In this document: positions 1 to 9,335 of the stretch, piece after piece
Numbering within the stretch: position 1 is the stretch's first letter
Layout of the letters: each line of letters opens with the position of its first letter
Source: Oidiodendron maius Zn
Taxonomy: Eukaryota > Ascomycota > Leotiomycetes > Myxotrichaceae
Assembly: GCA_000827325.1 (NCBI GenBank)
Contig: KN832882.1
Span: 1 to 64,000 of the forward strand
Direction of reading: 5' to 3'
Length of the DNA: 64,000 bases
Position numbers and translations under genes: made by a program
Notes under the pieces: generated by a model
Told to the model about the DNA's origin: nothing
The model's database searches: none
Seen by the model: the letters and a program-made list of their open reading frames with translations, nothing else

Positions 1-105
1 CCTTGCTCGGTAGCCTCTGCGCCGATTCCCTTTGGTCCATCCTCTCCCTCCCTGCCTTTATCTCCTTCATCTCACTCATTCTCAATGTCTTTTGCGTGAT
101 GGACG

Positions 106-191
106 CGAATCAAGGGCCTTCATGTGTTGAAAGGGGTTGATCCTTTGGATAACTAGTCGAATCAAGGGCCTTCGTGATGAAAGGGGTTGAT
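106..191. repeat. Two-copy direct repeat
   Basis: The segment CGAATCAAGGGCCTT plus a following GAAAGGGGTTGAT occurs at 106-141 and again at 158-191, with a two-base length difference. It is a simple local duplication with no visible coding role. Confidence 0.7.
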
Positions 192-307
192 GTTGACTGA
201 TATCCTTTAGCAAGTAACGTCTGGCAGAAGCCTCCTAGGATGGGACTGTTAGATATCACTTCTCTTCAAAGTAACACGAGCTCCTGATCTGTGATATCAC
301 TGATCAG

Positions 308-485
308 TGTTTGTATCACTCCGGTGATACTGCATATGCAATATAGGGTCAAAAAGGTTGGTTGAATTAGTTGTTCTTGTTCTAAAGGTAAGGCTACTGC
401 CTTGCTATTAATATATTCGCTTTCCCGGTGTATTGTTCACCCATTCCATATAAGTTGACCCGATCCGATTCGCCTTGGTTATACA
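308..485 (+). repeat. 178-bp LTR-like repeat, copy 1
   Basis: This block is almost base-for-base the same as 44226-44403. It starts TGTTTGTATCAC and ends GGTTATACA, that is TG...CA, the usual LTR ends. The flanks here (ATCAG and GTTAC) do not form a target-site duplication, unlike copy 2. That suggests recombination between elements or later flank change. No internal retrotransposon genes are seen, so it is read as a solo LTR. Confidence 0.7.
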
Positions 486-1029
486 GTTACTTAAGTAAAG
501 CACGTTATAATTTAACCTTAGGAAGATTTGCCTTCAACTTATTAATCTTGCCATAGAAATCCTCAACTAACTAGGTTACCCCATTATCCTACCACGTGAT
601 GGCGTCGCAGGATAGAAGTGGTAACATAAATGCTCACTAATTTTTTCGTGGCAGTACAGTACAATAGATGTACTGGATGCTATATTTAAGAAACGTATAT
701 TCCAACATTGGTTGAGAGTGTACCGCGCCTTCATAATTTAAGCGACGTACTGGGCCCAATTTGGAGGTATAATGGATATGAGGTAAGCTCCTTGTCGTTC
801 TCCAAGCCTATTCACAAATCAACCCTCTCAAATTAGTTAATATCAGCTTGGTTCCCCCTTAGAATTATTAACTATGTAATAAAATCCCTTAGTCATCGGC
901 TTGCTTACGGCCTTCTTTAGCACATTCGCTCCTAGTTGGCAGGAATTCTTGAATCCTGTCGTCACGGTAATAAATTTATCGTGATAATATTTGCATCCCT
1001 ATGCTTAAAACCATATTTTATTATGTTCT

Positions 1030-1140
1030 TGTTACTGGATTCGATGCTCTGTGCGACGCTTTGCGTCATTTAGCTACCCTTGGTTTCGACTCCGCCCGCA
1101 TGCCACTGAATGGCCTGCACATTGATTTACATGCTTTGCG
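1030..1140 (+). repeat. Diverged dispersed repeat, copy 1
   Basis: The segment around GCATGCCACTGAATGGCC resembles 7310-7415 (GCATGCCACTGAATGCC), with further similarity on both sides. Most visible differences are C/T or G/A transitions, as expected after repeat-induced point mutation, but I did not compute the ratio. Confidence 0.45.
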
Positions 1141-1230
1141 AGCGAGTGGCACGTAGAGAAGAATAGAGAACGACATATATAGGAATATAATACTTCTATA
1201 CTTCAATATATTGCTATCTGTTAAACTACT

Positions 1231-2871
1231 TCAGAAATCCCTCTGGGTGTTTTTGCTACAGTTACCGGTAATAGTTGCTACGAGATGAGCAGGGTCCTTA
1301 GGAATATCAGCAGCCTGCCAAGCAATATGTAGGTCAGGCCGAACCAGGAGTAAGTCACTACCATAGACAGCAAGAGCTTCTGTAGTGTCTAGCTCAACGA
1401 CAGAAAATGCAGCACCGATACGCCGGAACTCCCTCTCTAGCTGGTCTAGGTAGGGAATGTCATTCTTCTGATTCACGACGAGCGCGTACTCGTCACCAAT
1501 GATGTCCTGTATAGATCTTCCATCGCTCATCCAGGTGTTCGGAAGGCGATAACCGACCTGGACAACTGGTCGGTATGTAAACCCCGATTCGACATCGGCC
1601 ATGCTGCTCGCGTCGTTGGCTCCCATTAGAATCGGCGAGTTGGTATATTGATACCCGAGCTCGATGCCGTACAGATCGTTGCTCCAGCGCTGCTCGCGCT
1701 CGGCCACCATGATGACCTGGCTTCGCACAGCCTCGCCTGCAGGGCTATCCTCGGTGATCTCGGGGCGCCATTGCTGCCGCCATGCGCGCCGGCCTGTGGC
1801 CGCCCGCCGTGAAGCTGCAATGTTCCGGGCGCCGATGGGCCGTCGCTCTGCCTCATAGGAGTCAAGCAGGGCAGGCCCTCCCCATCCACGCAGGATCGCC
1901 GCCAGCTTCCACGACAGATCAACGGCATCGGCATGTCCGGTGTTCATGCCGAGTCCGCCAGTCGGGATCACAAGGTGAGCCGAATCGCCCGCAAGGAAGA
2001 CGCGGCGGTCGCGATATTGACTGGCCAGCATGAGGCGTTGCCGCCACCCGCCGACGTAGAGCTGCTTGTACTTGATCGGAAAGCCAACAATACGCTCGAA
2101 GAGCGGCGCCATCTTCTCGTCGCTATCTACAGTGGCGTGCATCGAGAAGTGCTTCTTGTCGTCCTGCACGATCATGAACGAGTTGGTACTGTCGGCGATG
2201 TGATAGTGCCGGCCGATTCCAATGGGAATGCGCTCCAGAAGGTCCTCGCAGTAGAAGAGCGCTTGCCGCATCTCGAGCAGCGAGTCGCCTTCGAGCACAA
2301 AGCCGAGACGTTCGCGGACCGTGCTCGAGGCACCATCGCAGCCAACAAGGTAGTCGGCGCGAGATTCAGTGATGATACCATCAGCAAGGCGCAGTTGGGC
2401 AGTCACGCCCGTGTCGTCCTGAGTGAAGTCAACGAGCTCGTGACCAAAGACAATCCGGATGTTGTCGTAGCGTTTGGAGAGATCGTGTAACAGAGGCTCG
2501 AGCGTGTACTGCGAGATTAGCTGATATGGCTCTGCGGCCATCGAGCCATCGGTGGTCGCTTGGTACTGGGCGCGTAAGTTGTTCACTGATGCATAGCTAT
2601 GATGTATGAGTGCTGGGTTGACGATATTTTCAAGGCAGATAAAGACGTCCATGGGCATATCATTGTCGAGGCCTGCCGTGCGGATCGGTGCGGATATGCC
2701 CATACGGCGGAAATTCTCCATCGTCCGCGCATTGCAGCGCTCCATCTTGGGCAGCTTGCCGAATCCTGATCGCTTGTCGACGAGCAGCACGTTGACGCCA
2801 CGTCTGCCAAGCTCGAGCGCCATGGTCAGGCCCACCGGCCCGGCACCGATGATCAAGACCTGACTGTCCAT
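1231..2871 (-). CDS. FAD-dependent aromatic hydroxylase (MhpA/phenol hydroxylase type)
   Basis: Single-exon 546-aa flavoprotein of the group A aromatic monooxygenase family, which uses NAD(P)H and O2 to hydroxylate phenolic acids in the cytosol. Seen directly: the N-terminal dinucleotide-binding motif GAGPVG (residues 9-14), the DG motif in LVGCDGASS (about 175-183), and the GD motif in FLAGDSAHLVIPTGGLG (about 292-308) that contacts FAD ribityl and NAD(P)H. A thioredoxin-like C-terminal stretch follows, as in phenol hydroxylases and MhpA-type enzymes. ATG at 2871 is the first in-frame start. It is divergent from the aldolase-fold gene at 3473 across a 601-bp promoter holding two copies of the cluster motif. 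Neighbours (decarboxylase, MFS transporters, regulator) suggest catabolism of an aromatic acid. The substrate is not identifiable from sequence. Confidence 0.9.
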   Translation of the reverse strand: MDSQVLIIGAGPVGLTMALELGRRGVNVLLVDKRSGFGKLPKMERCNARTMENFRRMGISAPIRTAGLDNDMPMDVFICLENIVNPALIHHSYASVNNLRAQYQATTDGSMAAEPYQLISQYTLEPLLHDLSKRYDNIRIVFGHELVDFTQDDTGVTAQLRLADGIITESRADYLVGCDGASSTVRERLGFVLEGDSLLEMRQALFYCEDLLERIPIGIGRHYHIADSTNSFMIVQDDKKHFSMHATVDSDEKMAPLFERIVGFPIKYKQLYVGGWRQRLMLASQYRDRRVFLAGDSAHLVIPTGGLGMNTGHADAVDLSWKLAAILRGWGGPALLDSYEAERRPIGARNIAASRRAATGRRAWRQQWRPEITEDSPAGEAVRSQVIMVAEREQRWSNDLYGIELGYQYTNSPILMGANDASSMADVESGFTYRPVVQVGYRLPNTWMSDGRSIQDIIGDEYALVVNQKNDIPYLDQLEREFRRIGAAFSVVELDTTEALAVYGSDLLLVRPDLHIAWQAADIPKDPAHLVATITGNCSKNTQRDF

Positions 2872-3472
2872 GAAAGTCAGATGTATGCAGGGATGTAAGT
2901 ATAGAAAACGGCCGATTGAACACTTTGAATTAAGAGTATAACGCTCTTCTAGCTCATCTTATGTACACAGTTCAGGACGAACAGATAGCTGGGAGCCGCG
3001 GGACTCCGGAGCTTATAGGAACAGGGTTCCTATTAGTGGATCCTCTAACAAGTCGGAAGTCTCTCTTGGCGTCAGGCGTTTCTTTGGCGGATGAAGATAT
3101 AACCGCTTAGAGTTGTACATGGTCTCTTCGAAAAGGAGGGACGTATCTTTCAGCCAGCGGGCACTGGCTTAACTCCCCGGTTTAACTAAAAACGACGTGC
3201 CTGAGACACTAATCTCAACTCCCCGCGTTTTAACTAGAGGCACTCTACTGCCTGCTAGAGACTTCTTCAAGCTCTTATAATATATATTATATATATAACC
3301 TCCCAAAACGAGAGATGACAAACGGTACGAACAATTATATCTCGGGTCTACGTTGCTGTCCCTTTAACTACCGCTTAGAGGTCAAGCTCTCACTTAGGCG
3401 GAACACAAAAGGATCACCACTTTTACATCGCCTACCGCTCCAGGAGTCATATTTAAGTGCAAAGCCGTCGCT
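2872..3472. promoter_or_regulatory. Bidirectional promoter of hydroxylase and aldolase-like gene
   Basis: A 601-bp region separates two divergent start codons. It contains TTAACTCCCCGG (3169-3180) and the near copy CAACTCCCCGCG (3216-3227), which are reverse-orientation versions of the motif found upstream of most genes in this cluster. An AT-rich TATA-like run lies at about 3278-3297. Confidence 0.6.
3169..3180 (-). promoter_or_regulatory. Cluster motif CGGGGAGTTAA, exact copy
   Basis: Reads CCGGGGAGTTAA on the minus strand. The same 11-mer CGGGGAGTTAA occurs at 4682, 11383 and 17209, each upstream of a catabolic gene. A degenerate copy lies at 3216-3227. It contains CGG, the usual half-site of Zn2Cys6 proteins, so the cluster regulator at 12987 is a candidate binder (inference). 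Confidence 0.6.
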
Positions 3473-4273
3473 ATGGCCCAAAAGTCGCAAATCAAGGAGC
3501 CCCTCAACGACGAGCTCCTCCGGAAGTACGTGAATGGCTGCCACATCCTGCACTACCACGGCCTCGTGGACGCCTACGGTCATCTCTCGGTGCGCGTCTC
3601 GGACGACAGCTTCTTGATGTGCCGGTATATGGCACCGCCGATGGTGGCGAACCGGGAGGATCTCTGGCTGTACAAGGTTGCGGATGGCGAAGGGGTCAAG
3701 GCGGACACGCCACGCGGATTCTCTGAGCGCTACATCCACTCGGAGGTCTATAAGGCATATCCGGGCGTGAACGCGGTGGTGCACTCGCACAGCCTAGACG
3801 TCGTGCCGTTCTCCATCTCGCCCAAGCTACCGCTGCGCGCTTGCTTCCACATGTCAGGCTTTCTTGGCACGAACGTCCCGGTGTGGGATCCGGCGACGGA
3901 GTACAAGAAGGACCCGACGCTGGTACAGCACATGCTGGTGCGCGACACCAAGATGGGGGCGTCGTTGGCGAAGGCGCTGGGCGCAGGCCAAGACGGGCTG
4001 CCCAAGGAGCACGTGGCGCTAATGCGCGGACATGGCTTCGTGTGTACGGGCACCAGCATCGAGATGGCCATCGCGCGGTCCGTCTACACGGCGCAGAACG
4101 CGCGCATCCTGAAGGATGCTCTGGCTATAGCCGGGAAGAGCGAGGACGTCGTCGTCTTTAGCGAGCAAGAGGCGGCTGATGCGGGCAGATCGACGATTTC
4201 GGGGGCGGTGAAGCCCTGGCCACTGTGGCTGGCAGAGGTCGAGAGTAACCCATTGTACCAGAATCATATATAG
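3473..4273 (+). CDS. Class II aldolase/adducin-fold protein, paralog 1
   Basis: Single-exon 266-aa protein of the class II aldolase/adducin family. Seen directly: catalytic-type Glu85 in SERYIH, zinc ligands His104 and His106 in VVHSHSLDV, and a third His187 in LMRGHGF, in the family order and spacing. The family includes sugar-phosphate aldolases and also zinc-dependent decarboxylases of aromatic or heteroaromatic acids. Next to an aromatic hydroxylase and two MFS carriers, a decarboxylase or retro-aldol role on an aromatic-acid intermediate is more likely than sugar metabolism (inference). The paralog at 7655-8434 keeps all the same residues. ATG at 3473 directly follows the shared promoter. 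A purine-rich minisatellite starts about a dozen bases after the stop codon. Confidence 0.88.
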   Translation: MAQKSQIKEPLNDELLRKYVNGCHILHYHGLVDAYGHLSVRVSDDSFLMCRYMAPPMVANREDLWLYKVADGEGVKADTPRGFSERYIHSEVYKAYPGVNAVVHSHSLDVVPFSISPKLPLRACFHMSGFLGTNVPVWDPATEYKKDPTLVQHMLVRDTKMGASLAKALGAGQDGLPKEHVALMRGHGFVCTGTSIEMAIARSVYTAQNARILKDALAIAGKSEDVVVFSEQEAADAGRSTISGAVKPWPLWLAEVESNPLYQNHI

Positions 4274-4284
4274 GGATCATATAT

Positions 4285-4358
4285 AGGAGGCGGAGGGGAA
4301 GAGGAGGCAGAGGGGCAGAGGAGGCAGAGGGGCAGAGGAGGCAGAGAAGGCAGAGGAG
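4285..4358 (+). repeat. Purine minisatellite after aldolase-like gene
   Basis: A run of GAGG/GGCAGAGG units with an approximate 17-nt period (AGGAGGCAGAGGGGCAG repeated twice, then decayed). It lies in the 3' untranslated region of the preceding gene. A direct repeat of ATCATATATAGG just before it spans the stop codon. Confidence 0.8.
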
Positions 4359-4522
4359 TGTGTTCTAAGGATTGGAGGGTGGAGAATGGATAGAGACAGG
4401 CCCAAAGAGTACTCTTACCACTGACCATCACCATAACATGCCGTCTCACTGCCCGTCCCCCACTCAAGCTCTCCCGTGGGCTCCCAGACATACAAACACC
4501 CAGCTAATGGCGTGTTTCTAGA

Positions 4523-4542
4523 CGGGGACTCTCATCTCCCCG
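4523..4542. promoter_or_regulatory. Inverted CGGGGA/TCCCCG pair
   Basis: CGGGGA at 4523-4528 faces TCTCCCCG at 4535-4542, giving two half-motifs in opposite orientation. Related to the cluster motif but without the GTTAA tail, so weaker. Confidence 0.35.
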
Positions 4543-4681
4543 CTCGTCATTTGTATACGCGTCCACTGTATGGACCATGAACATGACATATCTTGCCATG
4601 CCCACTTTCGGTATATGTATGCACGCGGTGGTACTGTACAGTACCTACAGTACAGAAAGTACTTCGGTTGGCTCTCATGCG

Positions 4682-4693
4682 CGGGGAGTTAAG
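4682..4693 (+). promoter_or_regulatory. Cluster motif CGGGGAGTTAA, exact copy
   Basis: CGGGGAGTTAAG, about 610 bp upstream of the start codon of MFS transporter 1. One of four exact copies in this cluster. Confidence 0.6.
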
Positions 4694-5303
4694 CTTCGGC
4701 CCCGCGTTTCCCCATGTCTGTCCCGCAAGCTTCCTGTCAAGCTTTTTCGCCAAGCTGACGGCCCAAGTAATCCCCACAGTCACTACAATGCTATAAGCGT
4801 TCACCTAATTGGTGGTGTCTGGTGGAAGGGAAAGGTGATAAAGATGCTAAAATTGAAGGAAATAGTCAAAATCCGAACCTGACCGGTGGCGGAGAGCGAC
4901 TGTGGTATCTGCTATAGCATGAGGTTTTCGGGTTCCGCTTTCGATGCTCGCATAGCCTGACAGCCTCGTCCGTCCCTCTCTCCATCTATCAACAGCTCCC
5001 TATTCGGCCATGTTTTGAGGGCCCCTACTAGTAGCACAAAGTGACAGAGCAGCACGCGGATATATCGGAATATGTTGATTTCTCGACTGGTATGCGGGGA
5101 AGGGCGTAGCCAATCTCTGCCTCAACAGAGGCCGTGCTTGAGGAAAAGAGGGGGGAAGAAGCGGCGGCGAGCCTGCTGTAGCCTATCGACAGTAGTATAA
5201 ACATAGCCGGACTGCTCTCTCAGCTGCAGAGAAACCTTGGCATCGCCAGTCCTGGAATCTACCAGCGCCTGTGTTGCAGCAAATATCACTGACGACTAGC
5301 ACG

Positions 5304-6886
5304 ATGGATACCATAATTGACAAGGCACAGGTGAAGGAGGAGTTCTCCTCTAAGACTCCTAGCATGGTCCAGCAAGAATCCGTGCTCGAGATGGTCGAGA
5401 AGCCACAACACTCGTCCGACGAGGAACGCTCAAGCGAGGTGATGCCGTCGAGACGAACGGATCACGTAGATGACCCTCGCAACTGGCCACTTTGGGGCCG
5501 AGCCTGGGTCGCCTTTTTAGTCTCAGCGATGGGTTTCATGGCCCAGGTGGGTTCTTCGCTCATCAACCCGTGCTACACCATCATGGCGAAGGATATGAAT
5601 ATCACAGTCGAACAAGCGTCATACTGCACAACCATCTTCATGCTCTTCTCCGGTTTCGTGCCCATGCTCATCGTGCCCTACTCTAACATCTACGGCCGGC
5701 GGAACCTGTACCTGATCTGCACCGCCATCGCCGCGGCCGCGAATATCGGGTCCGGGGCTGCTAAATCGTACGGCGGCGTCATCGTTGGGCGCGTCTTCTA
5801 TGGCATCGGCGGCGGTATCCCACTTGGCATCGGCGCCGCCACCATCTGCGATCTCTTCCCGCAGTCTGAGCGTGGCTTCTACATGGGCATCTACACGCTC
5901 TGCGTCAACAATGGCCCGCACCTGGCACCCATCGCCGGCGGGTACATCGCCCTGAACCTCAGCTGGCGCTGGTGCTACTACATACCCGGCATTATCCAAG
6001 CCGGCTTCGTGGTCATCCTGTTCTTCACCTTCCCAGAGACGCTCTTCTCGCGGACGGAATTCAGCAGCCTGGAGAAGACGCCATACGTCAAGAAATTGCT
6101 CTTCCATGGCAAGGTCCTGAGGGGTCGCAGCGTTTTTTTCCCTAAGGACTTCCTCGCGCCATACCGCATGTGCCAGTACGTCGCCGTCAGCCTGCCGGCC
6201 GTATACTGGGCGACGGCCAACACGTACGGCAGCGCCCTGTTCGCTCTCACCGGGTCAAGAATCGCGGCAGTACAATATAACTTCAACGTCGCGCAGACCG
6301 GCTTGCTCATGGGCGTCCCGCTGACCATCGGCTGCATGATCGGCGAGACGAGTGCTGGCTGGCTCAGCGACTATATCCTGAACGCGTACGCACGGCGGCA
6401 CAACGGAGTCCGCAAGCCAGAGATCCGCCTAGTCCTGCTGCCCGGCTGCTTGTTCCTGCTGGCCGGTGTCTTCCCGTATGGACCTCTCGTACAAGGGAAG
6501 AAGCCTTGGATCGATCTGGCCATTTGCATGGGCGTGGCTGGTGTCGGGGTCCAGATGGCTGCAACTATGGTATATACTTACACCACAGATTGCTACAAGC
6601 CCCAGTCAGCGGAGGTTGCCGCCATCATCAATGCATACAAGTCTAGTAAGTTCCACCCCGGCAGTCTTCTTTGTGTTGGGAGGACCCACTGACCCAGTGA
6701 CTAGTATTCGCATTTACCATCGGCTTCTATGCGGTGCCTTTTGGGGAGGGAGCCGGGTGGAACGTCTCATTCCCTGTCCTTGGAACGGTGAACAGCTTGT
6801 TCTTATTAGGGATCATTTATCTCTGGTTTAACGGTGAGAAGATCCGGGAGAGGCAGGGCCGGCCGCACATGCACGACGATCTTTAA
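5304..6886 (+). CDS. MFS transporter 1 (DHA1-like)
   Basis: Two exons, 5304-6645 and 6705-6886, with a 59-bp intron (GTAAGT..CTAG), give 507 aa. The start is the ATG at 5304; an upstream in-frame GTG is not used as a eukaryotic start. A soluble N-terminus of about 70 residues ends in DDPRNWPLWGRAW, the typical entry of fungal DHA1 carriers, followed by about 12 hydrophobic helices. The loop 2-3 signature appears as YSNIYGRRNLYL. The second exon restores a helix (KSIFAFTIGFYAVPFG) and a hydrophilic tail. It likely moves an aromatic acid or related small molecule across the plasma membrane, because of its neighbours and the shared promoter motif. Uptake versus export cannot be told. Confidence 0.9.
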
Positions 6887-7654
6887 GAGCCAGGAGGGCT
6901 CTAAGTTGGCGAGGCATAAATGGAGTACTATAATAACCTGAATAATTTTTGCATTTAGCTTATGTATTTAGTATTTCTAAGCGTTTAAGGATGTAGGTAC
7001 TTTTTAAATAAAGGCTTTATCTTTACTAAGTTATATTGTAGTAGTGTTGAAAAGGTTTTCAGGGGAAAATGAATTTTCAGAGAAACGGCACGTGACCTAA
7101 ACGACAGCCCCTTTTTTTCAATAGGCACCTCGCGCGCACATTCTCTTACCATTACACTAGATTCGCAGTCACTTCTTATAGTTATGAGCCATCGTCTACA
7201 TTTGATTCTTCTGAGTTAAATGTGCGCAATTTCACCGGTACATGACGTATGGACGAATTAGGCCTCTGTTATCATACGTCCCTAGTGTTGGAAGCATAGT
7301 TTATCAGTTATTGTCACTAGATTCAATACTCTACACCATCTAACCACCTTCGATTTTGACTTTACGTGCATGCCACTGAATGCCTGTGGGTATTGGTTTA
7401 TATTCTTTGATCCTCCGCGCCATGCTCTTTGCCGTTTGAATGCCCTCTAACTCGATGCTTTGCGCCGTTCGACTGTTCTTCGACTAATTGCTCCTCCATA
7501 ACGTGCACATACTATTCAAATATTCGACACATACATTTTCATTTCAATCACCTTGGACTTGATGTCTTCGCCTGCCCTTTTACATGGCCACTTAATGCCT
7601 ATAAATGCCTATAAATAAACATGCATTTTGAATGCAGCTAACATTCAGCTGCAT
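6887..7654. other. Intergenic region between convergent genes
   Basis: AT-rich 3' regions of the MFS gene and of the minus-strand aldolase-like gene. Contains a diverged dispersed repeat (about 7310-7415) related to 1030-1140. No gene seen. Confidence 0.5.
7310..7415 (+). repeat. Diverged dispersed repeat, copy 2
   Basis: Matches 1030-1140 around GCATGCCACTGAATG with many transition differences. Function unknown; probably a decayed transposon fragment. Confidence 0.45.
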
Positions 7655-8434
7655 CTATACCCCTAGCTTGTACAACGGACAGCCCGAGACCTCGGTCACC
7701 CACAGCTCCCAGGCGCGTTTGGCCGTTGTAGGTGCAAATGCGGTGCGCTCCCGAGCCTCGTCGACGCTAAGTAGGTGTAGGTCCTGCATGGAACCGCCAG
7801 CGGCGGCGCGCAACCCCATGGCTGCGGTCTGGATGGCCGCATTCTTCTGTGTGTAGAGCGCGTAGAAGACGGCGAGCTCGATGGAGATAGCGGCGACGGT
7901 GTAGCCGTGACCACGCATCAGAGTGACCTTATTGCCACCGTCGAATCGCTTGGCCAGCGCCTCTCCCATCGTTGTGTTACGCACTAGTAGGTCTGGGATA
8001 TCAGACGGGCCGACGTCGTCGGCCGAGTCGTGTACCGGCACGCCGCTCGAGGCCAGGAAACCGGCCATGTGGTAACACGGCTTGAGCGGCACGTCCGAGA
8101 TAGTGAAGGGGATAACTGACTCGGCGTGACTGTGGACAGCCGCCTGGATGTCTGGGAAGCGGTGGTAGATCTCCGAGTGGATGTAGCGCTCGATATATGC
8201 CTTGGGCGAGTCGGGGTCGATCGGCTCCCCGTCCCGTACCCGAAACGTGATCAGGTCCTTTTCGGTGGCGATCAGAGCCGGCGCAACGCTGCGCGCCATA
8301 ACGAAGAGGGACGGGTCCGTGGGGTGCCGGAAAGACAGATGGCCATATGCGTCGAGCACTTGGTGGAAGTGCAAGATGTGGCTACCGCGTATAAATGACC
8401 GGTAGTAGGTTTGGAGCAGCTCGGCGTCGGTCAT
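7655..8434 (-). CDS. Class II aldolase/adducin-fold protein, paralog 2
   Basis: Single-exon 259-aa protein, clearly paralogous to 3473-4273. Both share GSHILHFHQVLDAYGHLS-type N-termini, the ERYIHSE block and the final LWVTEV..PLYK-like tail. Zinc and catalytic residues are intact: Glu82, His101 and His103 in VHSHAES, and His176 in LMRGHGY. ATG at 8434. The promoter (8435 upward) has only degenerate versions of the cluster motif (CGGGGAGGTAG at 8634). Two intact family members in one cluster suggest sequential steps, or homologous enzymes for related substrates, rather than a fresh duplicate (inference). Exact activity is unknown. Confidence 0.88.
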   Translation of the reverse strand: MTDAELLQTYYRSFIRGSHILHFHQVLDAYGHLSFRHPTDPSLFVMARSVAPALIATEKDLITFRVRDGEPIDPDSPKAYIERYIHSEIYHRFPDIQAAVHSHAESVIPFTISDVPLKPCYHMAGFLASSGVPVHDSADDVGPSDIPDLLVRNTTMGEALAKRFDGGNKVTLMRGHGYTVAAISIELAVFYALYTQKNAAIQTAAMGLRAAAGGSMQDLHLLSVDEARERTAFAPTTAKRAWELWVTEVSGCPLYKLGV

Positions 8435-9335
8435 GATTGTCTTGTATCTTGGGTACGATTGAGGAATGCTCGGTTACTTGTATAGTTATTTTCGAATTTC
8501 TTAACGCAGCGTCCCAGATCAGTGTGCGAAACTTGTGCAGAAGCAATAATAGCAATGAGAAGGAAAGGAGCTAGGATGTTTTGAACTCCTCGGCTGATTA
8601 TTACTTAAATAAAATAGAGTCTCTGGTTATTCCCGGGGAGGTAGCATAATGCCCCGAGCTCGCCTTCAATTCCCGGCAAAGCGGATGTATACATCCCACG
8701 TTATGGGGTGCTGCCAAGGAGCGAAGAGTTAAGGTGCGCGTTCGTCTTTATTTGTTACATAGTGCACAAATTAGGAAGATATATCATATAGGTCTACCCT
8801 ACTATCACCGCGCCAATTTAAATGCTAAAACTATAAGGGGCCTATATCAGTTATTGTGCATGTAGTCTCGCATATACAGAAAACGTCTGCAGATGTTTAA
8901 TTATCGCATTACATTTTAATAATATGATTTCGGAAATTCTTCGCATTTAAAAGTCTCCTAGTTTATGACACGAATTTGGTTATTATAATAAACTCTAGGA
9001 GAGTTTAAACCGTGGTGCTTTTACCTCTAAATATATAGGGTTAAACTGTTCTAGCTTAGAAAATAAAAATACTTAGACCTACTTCTTTCACGAAGTTATA
9101 TCGTTGGTATCTAATAGTACAAACAAGACACGTATATAAAAGCGGCACTTACGGACCTGTTTTGCTCTTCGATTTAACATATATATATTTACTGCAAAAA
9201 TACAGGATAGCTAGGAGGTTTCGGGCAGAGTCCTTGACTTCTCTAATAACCTACTAATCCTTTCACGAGAAAAGAGTCCCCAATAAAAGCCTGATCTGGC
9301 GTCTACAAACGAGCACATTTATTACTCTGAGCTAA
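8435..9335. other. Intergenic, promoter of paralog 2 and AT-rich filler
   Basis: The first 300 bp hold CG-rich motifs (TTGAACTCCTCGG at 8581-8593, CGGGGAGGTAG at 8634-8644). The remainder to 9335 is AT-rich with no coding potential and probably includes the 3' region of MFS transporter 2. Confidence 0.5.
8634..8644 (+). promoter_or_regulatory. Degenerate cluster motif
   Basis: CGGGGAGGTAG differs from CGGGGAGTTAA at two positions. It lies about 200 bp upstream of the paralog 2 start codon. Confidence 0.35.

Larger units (their letters stand above)
1..1230. other. Gene-poor AT-rich left edge
   Basis: I see no convincing coding region here. The stretch holds a short direct repeat (106-191), a 178-bp LTR-like repeat (308-485) and a diverged repeat (about 1030-1140) that recurs near 7310. 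The rest is AT-rich sequence with many stop codons in all frames. It also forms the 3' flank of the hydroxylase gene on the minus strand. Confidence 0.6.
4359..5303. other. Upstream region of MFS transporter 1
   Basis: No gene seen. The stretch contains the exact cluster motif at 4682-4693 and a CGGGGA...TCTCCCCG inverted arrangement at 4523-4542, so it is best read as an extended promoter of the transporter at 5304. Confidence 0.5.

Noticed and set aside
1933-2490. 185-codon frame antisense to the hydroxylase
   Set aside because: Shadow of a GC-rich real coding frame on the other strand.
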